Assembly: GCA_003963305.1 (NCBI GenBank)
Contig: RXJR01000003.1
Coordinates: 203,383 to 267,382 of the forward strand
DNA length: 64,000 nucleotides
Direction of reading: 5' to 3'
Source: Candidatus Melainabacteria bacterium
Lineage (GTDB): Bacteria; Cyanobacteriota; Vampirovibrionia; Obscuribacterales; Obscuribacteraceae
Below, in pieces: positions 8,230-17,081 of this stretch. A model generated the notes under the pieces. The model did not search any database. It worked only from the letters and a program-made list of their open reading frames with translations, and was not told the DNA's origin. The translations under genes and the position numbers were made by a program. Each line of letters starts with the position of its first letter. Positions within the stretch are counted from its first letter, which is position 1.

Positions 8230-10080
8230 CTAGAAATGAATTTTAGACAAACCTTGATAGAGTGTACGGTTTACAGCACCGTTGACGCCTACATTTATAG
8301 CGCGTCGTGTTGCGCCTTCAGTGACTTTACTGGCGTAGTTCGCAGTGCGTTTTACAACGTTCGGACCGTTGCCACCGCCTTTATTGTAGAAGACTTGACC
8401 GCCTCCACCGCCACCAGGTGTTGGGAAGCCTCCCTTGAAGCCGCCTAGCCCGCCGCCGCCAGAGCCTGGAGACGGCATGATTTGCATGAGGAATTGCATG
8501 GCGCCTGCTGCTACTGTCGGGTCAATTGGTGGCAATCCAGGCAGTTGGATCGGGGCACCACCAGTGCTGGCACCCAATGCACCGCCGATGACACCAGCCG
8601 GAGTCATCGGTGCTGCTGCGCCAGTTGTACCTGTGCCCATCGGAGCCATCGTGTTTGCTGGTGGCGGTGTGCCACCACGTTGTTCTTGTTGTAAGACTTC
8701 ACCCAGAAGCGGAGTGGATCCACTGCTAGTGCTCGCACCGGTACTTCCCGGCTGTTGCCAGTCAGACTGTCCCGTCGTGCTTGTTTGTGGTGTTTGCCAT
8801 CCTGACTGAGTCGGTGAACTCTGAGCAGGTTGTTGCTGGGCTGGTTGTTGCCAGGCTGATTGGCTTGGCTGTGCGCTCTGAGCTGGTTGTTGCCAGGCTG
8901 ATTGGCTTGGCTGTGCGCTCTGTCCCGGCTGTTGCCATCCAGATTGTGTTGGCGACGATTGAGCCGCTGGAGTCTGCCAGCCAGACTGTGTCGGCGACGA
9001 TTGAGCTGCTGGAGTCTGCCAATCAGATTGTGTAGGTGTCGACTGTTGCGTCTGTCCGGGGAGCTGCCAATCTGATTGCGTTACTTTTGGTGATTGTAGA
9101 GTCGACCAATTGTTTCCTACTCCAACGTTGCCTATCGGGCCACTGGCGGTGTTGTCTTTAGAATGCTTGCTGCTCTTCGATTTTTTGCCGGAATTAGCCA
9201 AATTGCTGGTATCTATGTTCGGTGTTTGCCAATTCGACTGATTTATGCCGCTACCACTACCGGTGCTTGTTGGGGTTTGCCAGTCCGATTGGTGTATGCC
9301 TCCACCACTGCTGGTACCGGCTGGAGTTTGCCATTCGGATTGATGGATACCGCCACCACCACCAGAGCTGGTTGAAGTGGGCGTCTGCCATCCTGATTGG
9401 CTGGGCTGACTGATGGTTGTAGTTTGCGGAGTTTGCCAGCCTGATTGCGTTGGTGCTGGTTGTGCAGAAAAGGCGTTTGGCTGCTGCTGCCAATCTGATT
9501 GACCCTGTTGAGGTGTCATTGAGCCCTGGGGCATCGCTGCTTGCTGGGGCATGCCGCCTTGTTGCGGCATCGCAGCTTGTTGCGGTTGTTGCCAGCCGGA
9601 CTGCTGAGGTTGTCCTTGAGGGGCTTGAGCCGGCCACTGAGCTTGTTGAGGTTGCTGCCCTTGAGCCGGCCATTGGTTCTGTCCCTGATAGGCCGGATAG
9701 GTCATGGGAGCTTGAGACTGCGGAGTTTCAGATTTGAGAGTTGGTGCACCGGGTTTGCCTGTGGCTGTCGGTTTTGCTGCCGCTGTTTTGGCTGTTGCAG
9801 CAGGTTTCGATGCTGCTGCCGGGGCTGGTTTAGCCGCAGGCTTTGCTGCTGTTGTGGTGGTGGTCGTCTTTGGTTTTGCGTTTGCTGCTGATTTTGCAGG
9901 AAGAAATGACCCCGGAGGTGCCGACTTCCAGTCGGGCTGACCAGGACCGCCACGGGTTCCCGGTAATTCGAGTGGCGTTAAACCTTCGAGAGCCTGTGCT
10001 TGCGAAAAGGCTGGTAAGCAAACATTCGAGAGTGCTAGCAGACTGCAAAGAACAGACCATTTTTTATCGTAAAACATCAT
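8230..10080 (-). CDS. Exported Gln/Pro/Ser-rich repeat protein with QSxWQ motifs
   Basis: The 616-residue protein starts with a signal peptide (cut probably near AFSQAQA, about residue 30). It continues with an Ala/Lys/Pro-rich stretch (about 60-115), a Gln-rich stretch, and some twenty copies of a QS(D/G/N/A)WQ(T/Q/L)P motif, in places arranged as strict 14-residue repeats. A Gly/Pro-rich region follows, then a short non-repetitive C-terminus ending NRTLYQGLSKIHF. No enzymatic domain is visible. Regular Trp/Gln repeats suggest a surface, matrix or adhesive role, but that is inference. An AAAGG lies just upstream of the paired ATGs at 10080. The next upstream gene, 58 bp away, is another exported low-complexity protein, so the pair may be one transcription unit. 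Confidence 0.85.
   Translation of the reverse strand: MMFYDKKWSVLCSLLALSNVCLPAFSQAQALEGLTPLELPGTRGGPGQPDWKSAPPGSFLPAKSAANAKPKTTTTTTAAKPAAKPAPAAASKPAATAKTAAAKPTATGKPGAPTLKSETPQSQAPMTYPAYQGQNQWPAQGQQPQQAQWPAQAPQGQPQQSGWQQPQQAAMPQQGGMPQQAAMPQGSMTPQQGQSDWQQQPNAFSAQPAPTQSGWQTPQTTTISQPSQSGWQTPTSTSSGGGGGIHQSEWQTPAGTSSGGGIHQSDWQTPTSTGSGSGINQSNWQTPNIDTSNLANSGKKSKSSKHSKDNTASGPIGNVGVGNNWSTLQSPKVTQSDWQLPGQTQQSTPTQSDWQTPAAQSSPTQSGWQTPAAQSSPTQSGWQQPGQSAQPSQSAWQQPAQSAQPSQSAWQQPAQQQPAQSSPTQSGWQTPQTSTTGQSDWQQPGSTGASTSSGSTPLLGEVLQQEQRGGTPPPANTMAPMGTGTTGAAAPMTPAGVIGGALGASTGGAPIQLPGLPPIDPTVAAGAMQFLMQIMPSPGSGGGGLGGFKGGFPTPGGGGGGQVFYNKGGGNGPNVVKRTANYASKVTEGATRRAINVGVNGAVNRTLYQGLSKIHF
8841..8922 (-). repeat. 42-bp tandem duplication inside the QSxWQ gene
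   Basis: Two copies of a 42-bp unit begin at 8841 and 8883 and are identical over their first 40 bases. They encode the 14-residue unit SAQPSQSAWQQPAQ twice. A neighbouring pair of 14-residue units (SSPTQSGWQTPAAQ) lies at about 8940-9030. The near-identity at DNA level points to recent duplication rather than old protein repeats. Confidence 0.85.
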
Positions 10081-10138
10081 CGAAACCTTTATGCCGTAAT
10101 CCTTTTAACGCTACCTTCCAAACATTCTAACTAACGCA

Positions 10139-11086
10139 CTAACGTTGCAACATCCTCAGTCCTTGATTGAGTACGGAATTCATCATCATGTTCTGACCCA
10201 TGCCCATGCCCATGCCGCCCATTGGCATGCCGTAGCCACCCATGCCCATTCCCATAGGCATCCCGTAACCACCCATGCCCATGCCACCCATGCCCATGCC
10301 GCCCATACCCATGCCGCCCATAGGCATGCCGTAACCGCCCATGCCCATGCCGCCCATCATCATGTTGCCCATGCTGGCTGCAGCCATGCCGGCCATTCCC
10401 ATGCCTGCCATCGGTCCCGCCATTTTAGCGACGCCTCCGAGCGCCTTTCCGAGTTTACTGCCGATACCCGCCTTCTGAGGCTGGGCTGTATCCATCGGAA
10501 CCTGGGACGCAGTGTTGTTTACATCGTTCGGGTTGGGATAATCTGCTTGCCAGCCGGGTGGAGAAGCAGGTGCCGAAGCCTGCTGGCTCTGCGGCGGATA
10601 CTGCGGTTGTTGCTGCTGTGCATAACCCTGCTGAGGATACTGGGGCGGTGCGCCGCCGTATCCCTGCGGTGGCAGTTGACCTGGAGCTTGCTGACTGACC
10701 GGGTATCCTTGCAATTGCCCGGGTTGAATCTGCGGTTGTTGCTGCTGAAACTGTGTATAACCCTGCATAGTTTGTGCCGGAACTGATGTCCCATATGGAT
10801 TTGGGTCATTTGATGGCAGGATAGGTTGTGGTTGGTAAGAAGGATTTTGCGGAGGTGGCGCCGGCATCGAGGAAGTGTTGCCGGGGTTCGACTGCCATTG
10901 CGGTGGAGTATTCGGCCATCCGCTCTGCTGGGCAATCACCGGACCGCCCTGATAGACGCCCGGTAAGATTTGAGAGCCTGGTGGTGCGTTGGAATCAGCC
11001 AGGGCAAGCTGTGTGCTGCCAACCAGAGCCATTACGGCGAGGGAAAGACAGTTGCGCAACGATTCCAACTTGGGAAAACGTTCCAT
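10139..11086 (-). CDS. Exported Gln/Pro- and Gly/Met-rich protein
   Basis: The protein (315 residues from the ATG at 11086) has a signal peptide ending near LALADS, a Gln/Pro/Tyr-rich middle, a short alanine/glycine helix (GSKLGKALGGVAKMAGPM), and then about 80 residues made of repeated GMGMGG and GYGMPMGG blocks, ending MNSVLNQGLRMLQR. Methionine makes up about a third of the Gly/Met block. No known domain is seen. Met-rich segments can bind copper or silver, but this is only a possibility. The start was moved to 11086 because GGAG lies five bases before it, inside the longer TTG-initiated frame that begins at 11101. It lies upstream of and parallel to the QSxWQ gene. Confidence 0.83.
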   Translation of the reverse strand: MERFPKLESLRNCLSLAVMALVGSTQLALADSNAPPGSQILPGVYQGGPVIAQQSGWPNTPPQWQSNPGNTSSMPAPPPQNPSYQPQPILPSNDPNPYGTSVPAQTMQGYTQFQQQQPQIQPGQLQGYPVSQQAPGQLPPQGYGGAPPQYPQQGYAQQQQPQYPPQSQQASAPASPPGWQADYPNPNDVNNTASQVPMDTAQPQKAGIGSKLGKALGGVAKMAGPMAGMGMAGMAAASMGNMMMGGMGMGGYGMPMGGMGMGGMGMGGMGMGGYGMPMGMGMGGYGMPMGGMGMGMGQNMMMNSVLNQGLRMLQR

Positions 11087-11305
11087 TATATCTCCAAACA
11101 AATGTAATCCTCATTATGTGGCCGATTTTAGTTTTCAAGCAACTAAATTCTTCGGAAATGCGCAATTTTGCAAGGATTTTGGCAAAAAACTGGAATCGCA
11201 CTCCGAAATCACTCTTTAACGGTCTTCAGGAGAGGCAATGGACAGGTGTGAAAGTCAAAAGAGCGCCGGTTTCGACCCGACGCCCTTAACGAAACTGTCC
11301 TTCAG

Positions 11306-12544
11306 TTATTTGCCTGCGATAGCCGCACCCTGAGCCACGCTGCTTGTGCGCACTTGTTTCTGAGACATGCGGTTTGGCTTCAGGCTGGCGATCTTTTCTT
11401 TCAAGAAGCTCATTGCAGTTTTGATCTGTTCTTCTTTGTTGGGGACATTGATGTCTGGAATGACGCCGACTTTATTGATGTCTGAACCACCGGGAGTGAG
11501 GTATCTTGAAACGGTGATGTGTACAGCAGCTCCACCGGGCAAGCGGTTGATTTCCTGCACCAGACCTTTGCCGTAAGTGTGTGTGCCGATCAATGTTCCG
11601 CGTCCGTTGTCTTGCAGAGCAGCCGCGAGAATTTCGCTGGCAGAAGCGCTTTCGTCATCGACAAGGACTACGATTGGCTGATGAGTAACGGGGTCACCTG
11701 AAGCCAGGTCGGTGTGACGTCCATGTCTGCTTATGGTGCTTACGATTGCTCCGCTTTCGAGCAGCATGTCCGCGATTTCGAGGGCATTCGAAAGCAATCC
11801 GCCTGGGTTGTCGCGCAGGTCGAGAATGAGACCATCAGCGTTCTGCAGCTTTTGCAGAGCTGTTCTGAATTCTCTGGAAGCGTCATTCGAAATGAAGGTT
11901 GAAAGGGCTATGTAGCCGATGCCGTTGTCCAGAACTTTGGATGTCACCGCATGAATAGCGATTTCCTGTCTTGTAATGTTGACAGTCTTCGTTGCATCAC
12001 CGTGACGAACACCGATGTTGACCACGGTGCCGGCTTTGCCGCGAATGTGTTCGGCGGCTTGTTCAGGTGTCATGCCGACTGCTGAGATGTTATCGATAGC
12101 GATGATTTCGTCGCCCGAGCGAACACCCGCTGTTTCTGCCGGTCCTTCTTCGATGGTTCTGGTGACGATAAGTTTTTTCTGGTCTTTCGACTGTTGGAGA
12201 TTTATGCCGATGCCGACGATGCGGGCGTCGATAGCGTCGTTCTCATCCTGGAATGCACGAGGATCGAGGAAACGTGTGTAGGGATCGTTGAGAGTCTCGA
12301 GCATTGCTTTGATGTACCTATGAGCATCAGCAGTCGTTTTGATTTGACTGTCGTACTTGTGCTCGAGGTCATTCCAGTTCTGGTTGTGAAAGCTCGATTC
12401 GTAATAGTTGTCGCGAACAAGCTGCCATGCTCTGTGATAGACCTCTTGCGGCTGCGAGCGGTGACCCTGCGCAGGCTGGTACATCATTGATGAGCAAACT
12501 AAAAAAGCCAAGGCCAAAGAGCCGATGCGCTTGAGACGTTTCAT
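11306..12544 (-). CDS. S41-family C-terminal processing protease (CtpA/Prc-like)
   Basis: Counting from the ATG at 12544, the 412-residue protein has an N-terminal signal/anchor, a helical segment, a PDZ domain (about 105-185), and the S41 catalytic core. The core shows LDLRDNPGG (about 241-249), the serine cluster DDESASASEI (about 296-305) and the catalytic lysine in THTYGKGLVQ (Lys326). Such proteases cut exported or membrane proteins at their C-terminus in the periplasm. Its neighbours downstream encode two exported repeat proteins, but a direct link is not shown. A GTG nine bases upstream is an alternative start. Confidence 0.93.
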   Translation of the reverse strand: MKRLKRIGSLALAFLVCSSMMYQPAQGHRSQPQEVYHRAWQLVRDNYYESSFHNQNWNDLEHKYDSQIKTTADAHRYIKAMLETLNDPYTRFLDPRAFQDENDAIDARIVGIGINLQQSKDQKKLIVTRTIEEGPAETAGVRSGDEIIAIDNISAVGMTPEQAAEHIRGKAGTVVNIGVRHGDATKTVNITRQEIAIHAVTSKVLDNGIGYIALSTFISNDASREFRTALQKLQNADGLILDLRDNPGGLLSNALEIADMLLESGAIVSTISRHGRHTDLASGDPVTHQPIVVLVDDESASASEILAAALQDNGRGTLIGTHTYGKGLVQEINRLPGGAAVHITVSRYLTPGGSDINKVGVIPDINVPNKEEQIKTAMSFLKEKIASLKPNRMSQKQVRTSSVAQGAAIAGK

Positions 12545-12724
12545 TAGGCACACTCAGTGAAATATAGGTATTTAACGACCCGCTCTTAAAGCGGCTTTCA
12601 ATCTGAAACCGAAAAGTCTGGGTTCGTATTTCTTTTATTCCCGACAAAACTCAGTTTCAACATCGCTAGATTAAATAGTGGCGCTTGACATCCAGGAATT
12701 TTTAGCGGTCGACAGTATTTTTTA

Positions 12725-14284
12725 CTAAGAGCTTGATTTAAAGCCGTAGGAAGTCCATTTAGAGCTAACCAGATCTCTTATCTCTGAAGTCATTGTCAGA
12801 GGCTGGGGCCAATCGCGTGTGAAGCCCTCGGACCGCCACTTGCGGGTGGCATCGATACCCACTTTTGAGCCGTAGCCCAGCATCGGGCTGCTGTGGTCGA
12901 GAATGTCCAGCGGTCCTTCGGCGAACATCATGTCGCGTTTGGGGTCTGTGTTGCCGAAGACATGCAGTGCTACCTCTGACAGGTTCTGTACGTCGATGTC
13001 TCTGTCTACAACGATGACGAACTTGGTGAACATCAGTTGCCCCAGCCCCCATACGGCACTCATCACCTTGCGAGCATGGCCCGGGTAACGTTTGTCTATG
13101 CTGATGATGGCACAGTTGTGGAACACTCCCTCCCACGGCAGGTTCATATCCACGATCTCAGGGACCAGCATCTGCACCATGGGCAGGAAGATACGTTCTG
13201 TCGCTTTGCCGAGGTAGCAGTCTTCCTGCGGCGGCTTGCCGACGATGATGGTCTGATAGATTGGGTCACGCCTGTGGGTCACGGCAGTGACGTGCAGCAC
13301 TGGGAACATGCCGGCCAGACTGTAGAAGCCTGTGTGGTCGCCGAACGGACCTTCTTCCTTCAGCTCAGACTGGTTCACATAGCCTTCGATGACGATCTCA
13401 GCTGTTGCCGGCACCTCAAGGTCGACTGTTTTGCACTTCACCAGTTTTACGGGGCTCTGCTTGAGAAAACCAGCGAAGAGCAGCTCGTCTATATCTGGCG
13501 GCAGCGGTGCTGTCGCAGCGTAAGTGATGGCAGGATCGCAGCCAAGCGCGATAGCCACCTGCACTCGCTTATCATCAGGTTTCGCTTCTGACGGCGAAAA
13601 AACGGTGCCATAGTTTGGTGGTTCAACATCGGTTTGCGATGTGTTGTCGAACTTGTGCTTAGTTCTTCGGTGATCTTCGAAGTGCTGAGCACCACCATGA
13701 TGTTTATGCCAGTGCATTCCGGTTGAAGAATTGTCGTAGCGCTGCAATCTGTACATGCCGAGGTTTCGAATGCCGGTTTTGGGATCGCGAGTGATCACAA
13801 CTCCCATCGTGATGAATGGTGCAGCATCTTCCGGCCAGCATTTGATAATCGGCAGTTTGTCCAGCATGGGCTGCGTCGGATCTGTGATTACGACTTCCTG
13901 ACACGGAGCAGGTTGGTTTGATAACTTTGGCGGAAATTTACCCACCTCAATCAAAGTGGGCAGCAAAGCCAGTTTATCCATAAAACTTTCAGGAACTTTG
14001 GGTTTGATCAAATGTCTGATTCGCGCCGCTATCTCGTCGAGATTGTTTACCTCCAACGCCATGCATGTTCTTTTCAAACTGCCGAAAGCATTGATTAAGA
14101 CAGGCATGCTGTAGCCTTGCACATTGGTAAACAAGAGAGCTTTGTTTGCACCATCACGGCTCTTGCAAGCGCGATCTGTGATCTCCGCGATTTCCAGTTC
14201 AGTCGATACCGGAACATCGATGCGCAGAAGTTCACCGGCTTGTTCAAGCGCTGCAATGAATGCCCGCAAATCTGTGAATGACAT
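12725..14284 (-). CDS. UbiD-family decarboxylase
   Basis: The 519-residue protein matches UbiD-type decarboxylases, which use prenylated FMN to decarboxylate aromatic acids. Recognisable segments are GMYRLQ, MHWHKHHGGAQH, VAIALGCDPA, EGPFGDHTGFYS and the C-terminal GYGSKVGIDATRKW. In a menaquinone maker with a futalosine pathway such an enzyme commonly acts on the naphthoate intermediate; an mqnA gene elsewhere in this window supports that reading, but a ubiquinone-type role cannot be excluded. There is an apparent insertion of about 25-30 residues after the HHGGAQH segment (EDHRRTKHKFD to PDDKR). AAGGA lies nine bases before the ATG. No UbiX partner is adjacent. Confidence 0.9.
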   Translation of the reverse strand: MSFTDLRAFIAALEQAGELLRIDVPVSTELEIAEITDRACKSRDGANKALLFTNVQGYSMPVLINAFGSLKRTCMALEVNNLDEIAARIRHLIKPKVPESFMDKLALLPTLIEVGKFPPKLSNQPAPCQEVVITDPTQPMLDKLPIIKCWPEDAAPFITMGVVITRDPKTGIRNLGMYRLQRYDNSSTGMHWHKHHGGAQHFEDHRRTKHKFDNTSQTDVEPPNYGTVFSPSEAKPDDKRVQVAIALGCDPAITYAATAPLPPDIDELLFAGFLKQSPVKLVKCKTVDLEVPATAEIVIEGYVNQSELKEEGPFGDHTGFYSLAGMFPVLHVTAVTHRRDPIYQTIIVGKPPQEDCYLGKATERIFLPMVQMLVPEIVDMNLPWEGVFHNCAIISIDKRYPGHARKVMSAVWGLGQLMFTKFVIVVDRDIDVQNLSEVALHVFGNTDPKRDMMFAEGPLDILDHSSPMLGYGSKVGIDATRKWRSEGFTRDWPQPLTMTSEIRDLVSSKWTSYGFKSSS

Positions 14285-14482
14285 GATAGTTTTCCTTGTT
14301 TCCGTTTGCTAAAAAAAGTATGTCATTAGTCTGACGAAAGTGACAAAGGACGAGGACCTAGCATAATAATTTGAAATGGAATTGTGTACACTGGGTGAAT
14401 ACGGTTGCCAAGCTGCGTGAGCAAAAGCCTCTTTACGTCTGACAGCCACCATTTTGAGTAGTTTCCGGAAAGTTTATCGTCG

Positions 14483-15448
14483 ATGATCAGGCAGTTTAAC
14501 TTCGCACTAGTTATCGCGCTTATGGTTGCGATAGCGTGCATTTCCTTACTTGGTTATGCTGGTGAATATCTTGACGTGGCAGAGCTTGTCAGTCATTTCA
14601 GATTTCTCTACTTTTTAGCAACATTGCTGCTCGTGGTTCCTGTGGCATTTTTGCGCAAGCGCAATATCATCGTGGCGTGGATCCTCTTGCTTGTTCTTAC
14701 GATACTGCCCATGATGCCGCTGATGATTCAAGTGGACCATAGTTTTACTGCGCCGAACACGCCGCACATCAAAATTCTTCAGATGAATTTATGGGGAGGA
14801 CGCAACACTAATACCGATGCCGTCCTGGAAAACGTGCGGAAATTCGACCCTGACATTCTCGTCTTTTCAGAAATAACAGGAAAGTGGGAGAAGATATTTG
14901 ATACCGCATTGAGTGATTATTCATTTCGTGTAGTGGAAACAAAGTTTGGTGGCATTGCTGTTTATAGTAAACATCCGCTTCTTGCTGCAAAGGTGTTTTA
15001 CTATGGTCAGGTGAAGAGACCACGCATTGAGACTGTGGTTCACCTGAAGAGTAATGAGTTGTTTCTGATTGCCGCTCATCCCGTCATTCCAAAGTATATG
15101 TCGGTTAGAAATGGCGAGATGGATGAGATTGCTAAGGTTGCAGCTAAATCGAGTCGGCCGGTGGTGCTAGCCGGTGACTTGAATTGCTCTCCCTGGTCGT
15201 ACTATTTTGCTCGGCTGCAACGTGATAGTAATCTCGTAGATACTGAACCAGGCTTCGGATTGCAGTGCAGTTGGCCTACCGCCATTCTTGAAAAACGCTT
15301 ACAGACTCCAACGTTTATACCGATCGATCACTTTTTGGTCAGCGATAGTTTTAACGTAATCAATCGTGCGCTTGGTACTAAGGATGGTTCCGACCATCTG
15401 CCTGTATTTATTGATCTCACTTTGAGAGAGGATGCCCTCAAAGAGTAA
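14483..15448 (+). CDS. Membrane-anchored endonuclease/exonuclease/phosphatase-fold protein
   Basis: The first ~85 of 321 residues contain three predicted membrane helices (about 5-28, 38-58 and 62-83). The remainder is an EEP (DNase I-like) domain with the family's conserved positions: KILQMNLWG (Asn), LVFSEITG (metal-binding Glu), LAGDLNCSPWS (Asp/Asn), PIDHFLV and the terminal SDHLPVFIDL (Asp-His pair). The same layout is found in exported or membrane-bound EEP proteins whose substrates (nucleic acid, lipid or phosphoester) are unknown. It is divergent from the UbiD gene and converges on cdd, with only 27 bp between the stops. Confidence 0.85.
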   Translation: MIRQFNFALVIALMVAIACISLLGYAGEYLDVAELVSHFRFLYFLATLLLVVPVAFLRKRNIIVAWILLLVLTILPMMPLMIQVDHSFTAPNTPHIKILQMNLWGGRNTNTDAVLENVRKFDPDILVFSEITGKWEKIFDTALSDYSFRVVETKFGGIAVYSKHPLLAAKVFYYGQVKRPRIETVVHLKSNELFLIAAHPVIPKYMSVRNGEMDEIAKVAAKSSRPVVLAGDLNCSPWSYYFARLQRDSNLVDTEPGFGLQCSWPTAILEKRLQTPTFIPIDHFLVSDSFNVINRALGTKDGSDHLPVFIDLTLREDALKE

Positions 15449-15475
15449 AAATACAGAGTTCAAAGTGCGACTTGA

Positions 15476-15871
15476 TCAAGTTGAAGTCAGATTTTGAGGT
15501 CCAAAATTGAACGGCAGCAAGTCCTGCAAGGCAATCACTTTTGCGGAGCCGTTTTCCTCAATCACTACTTCGACATCGATCCCGAATTCCACAAGCATTT
15601 GTCTGCAAATGCCACACGGATATGCCGGTGGGTTCAAAGCAATCGCTTTGATACGACGTTGATTTGCCGCCACCGCTGCTGATACTGCAGACATCTCGGC
15701 GCAAAGCGATCCTCCGAAGCTGGCGATTTCAACGTTGCAGCCCCGAAAAATTTCGCCTGACTCCGTCAAAACGGCAGCGCCTCGATTCAACTTCGAGTAC
15801 GGGGCATAGGCACGAGTAGAAGCGTCTGATGCCGCTTGCAGTAAATCTGTTTTTTCTTTCTCTGTAATCAA
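15476..15871 (-). CDS. cdd: Cytidine deaminase
   Basis: The 131-residue protein has the length of homotetrameric cytidine deaminases. It carries the zinc-binding motifs: CAE in SLCAEMSAVSAAV (catalytic Glu) and PCGICRQ with the two zinc cysteines. The substrate-binding stretch GCNVEIASFGGSLCAE is intact (family form GxNVEN). It converts cytidine and deoxycytidine to uridine forms for pyrimidine salvage, which pairs functionally with the pyrimidine-nucleoside phosphorylase at about 29-30.6 kb. The start is a TTG at 15871; no strong ribosome site is visible. It is the last gene of a run on this strand (rel, rdgB, a hypothetical gene, cdd). Confidence 0.94.
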   Translation of the reverse strand: MITEKEKTDLLQAASDASTRAYAPYSKLNRGAAVLTESGEIFRGCNVEIASFGGSLCAEMSAVSAAVAANQRRIKAIALNPPAYPCGICRQMLVEFGIDVEVVIEENGSAKVIALQDLLPFNFGPQNLTST

Positions 15872-15953
15872 AGCAGTTTGCGTCCGAACCAGCTGTTCGA
15901 GTTAAGTCCGATGGGTTTTAGCTATCTCTTCAACCAACCCGATTGGATTTTAC

Positions 15954-16259
15954 CTAACCCGGCTGGGGATCGCTGCCATAGTTACCGAGACGAGGCTCTA
16001 AATTCAACAACCAAAGGAGCAGGTCGAAGCGTCGTTCGCGTATGGCCAGACGATCTTCGTTGTGAAGTTGCTCTTCTTCCGGACCCAACAACCATTCCAG
16101 GCTTTCTTTGACGTCAAATGTGCGCTGTGTCAGAGAAAGATTGCTGACCGCAGCCGCCATGTTGGTGATGGCTGTGTCTTCGCCGTGCAATGGGGTCGGA
16201 TTTTGCGGTCCCACGTAGAAGCCGTTGCCGTTGCTTCTCACTACAAATGAATCTGTCAC
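15954..16259 (-). CDS. Hypothetical 101-residue protein
   Basis: This short acidic protein begins (GTG) TDSFVVRSNGNGFYVGP and continues with SNLSLTQRTFDVKESLEWL, ending in a helical segment. I do not recognise a family. Support for its being real comes from coding-like composition, the lack of a competing longer frame, and its position between rdgB and cdd on the same strand, with GAGAA just upstream of the GTG. No signal peptide or membrane helix is seen. Confidence 0.6.
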   Translation of the reverse strand: MTDSFVVRSNGNGFYVGPQNPTPLHGEDTAITNMAAAVSNLSLTQRTFDVKESLEWLLGPEEEQLHNEDRLAIRERRFDLLLWLLNLEPRLGNYGSDPQPG

Positions 16260-16460
16260 TGGGTTCTCGCTTTCTGGCCGCGTCTTTGATTAGATGCAGC
16301 ACATACGGGCTGGGGTTTCGGAGGACAAGCTTATCCCTTGTGAACTGAATTTGTATATGTGGCTCGTCTCATGCTGGGATGATATTTTTTTATGGAGCCG
16401 TAATCGCCGTGTGCTGGCACCGGGGCGCCGTATGCGCTTCTGTTTCAATTGGAAAAGTGC

Positions 16461-17081
16461 TCATTTCGACACTTTTTGGTGTAGGGAATCGAGAAATTCC
16501 AGCATCGCCCGCCAAGCCTGCCCACGGTGGGATCTCGCGTTTTTTTCTGCGGGGCTTATTTGGGCGGAAGTTTGATTGAGATCTGGAAGATAGAAGATCG
16601 GGTCGTATCCGAAACCGTTTTCGCCTCGTTCGTCTCGGGCGATAACTCCTCTCCATTCTCGTAAAGTTGTATGCAGAACGTTGCCGGTGTCATCGCAAAG
16701 CGCCATTGCGCAAACGAATGCACCGCCTCTTTGATCGTCTGGAATTGAATGCAGATCATCCAGCAGTTTGCGGCGGCGGTCGGTGTCACTGCCGGGGCAA
16801 TAACGGGCTGAGCGAATGCCTGGCGCGCCATTGAGAGCATCTACAGCGATGCCGGAATCATCTGCTATGGAAAGTTTGCCGGTCATTTCCGCGGCAGCTT
16901 TCGCTTTGATAATTGCATTCTCTATAAAGGTATTACCGGTTTCTTCCGGGTCAAATTGGTCCGGCGCCAGTTCCAGCTCCAGCCAGTCGAAACCTTGCGC
17001 CAGTTCCTTCAGCTCTCTTAGCTTGCCGGGATTTTTTGTCGCCAGGACGAGATTCATTTTGCCGTTTGGCACAAGCTTCAT
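16461..17081 (-). CDS. rdgB: Non-canonical purine NTP pyrophosphatase (XTP/dITP diphosphatase)
   Basis: The 206-residue protein matches the RdgB/HAM1 family: LATKNPGKLRELKEL at the N-terminus (substrate loop), the DDSGIAVDALNGAPGIRSAR block, and FGYDPIF. The enzyme hydrolyses XTP, ITP and dITP to monophosphates and keeps deaminated purines out of DNA and RNA. Its ATG overlaps the last four bases of the upstream rel gene, so the two are probably translationally coupled. An internal ATG at 17057 is an alternative start that would still leave the whole fold. Confidence 0.95.
   Translation of the reverse strand: MKLVPNGKMNLVLATKNPGKLRELKELAQGFDWLELELAPDQFDPEETGNTFIENAIIKAKAAAEMTGKLSIADDSGIAVDALNGAPGIRSARYCPGSDTDRRRKLLDDLHSIPDDQRGGAFVCAMALCDDTGNVLHTTLREWRGVIARDERGENGFGYDPIFYLPDLNQTSAQISPAEKNARSHRGQAWRAMLEFLDSLHQKVSK

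Noticed and set aside
9734..9940. Ala/Val/Gly-rich frame opposite the QSxWQ gene
   Set aside because: It is a mirror of the low-complexity Ala/Lys/Pro stretch on the coding strand, a frequent artefact.
10145..10786. 213-codon His/Ala-rich frame opposite the Gly/Met block
   Set aside because: It is the antisense reading of GMGMGG repeats (HAHAHA); signal peptide and ribosome site support the other strand.
16294..16575. 93-codon plus-strand frame near rdgB
   Set aside because: It lies mostly antisense to rdgB and the rdgB 3' gap and lacks any coding evidence.
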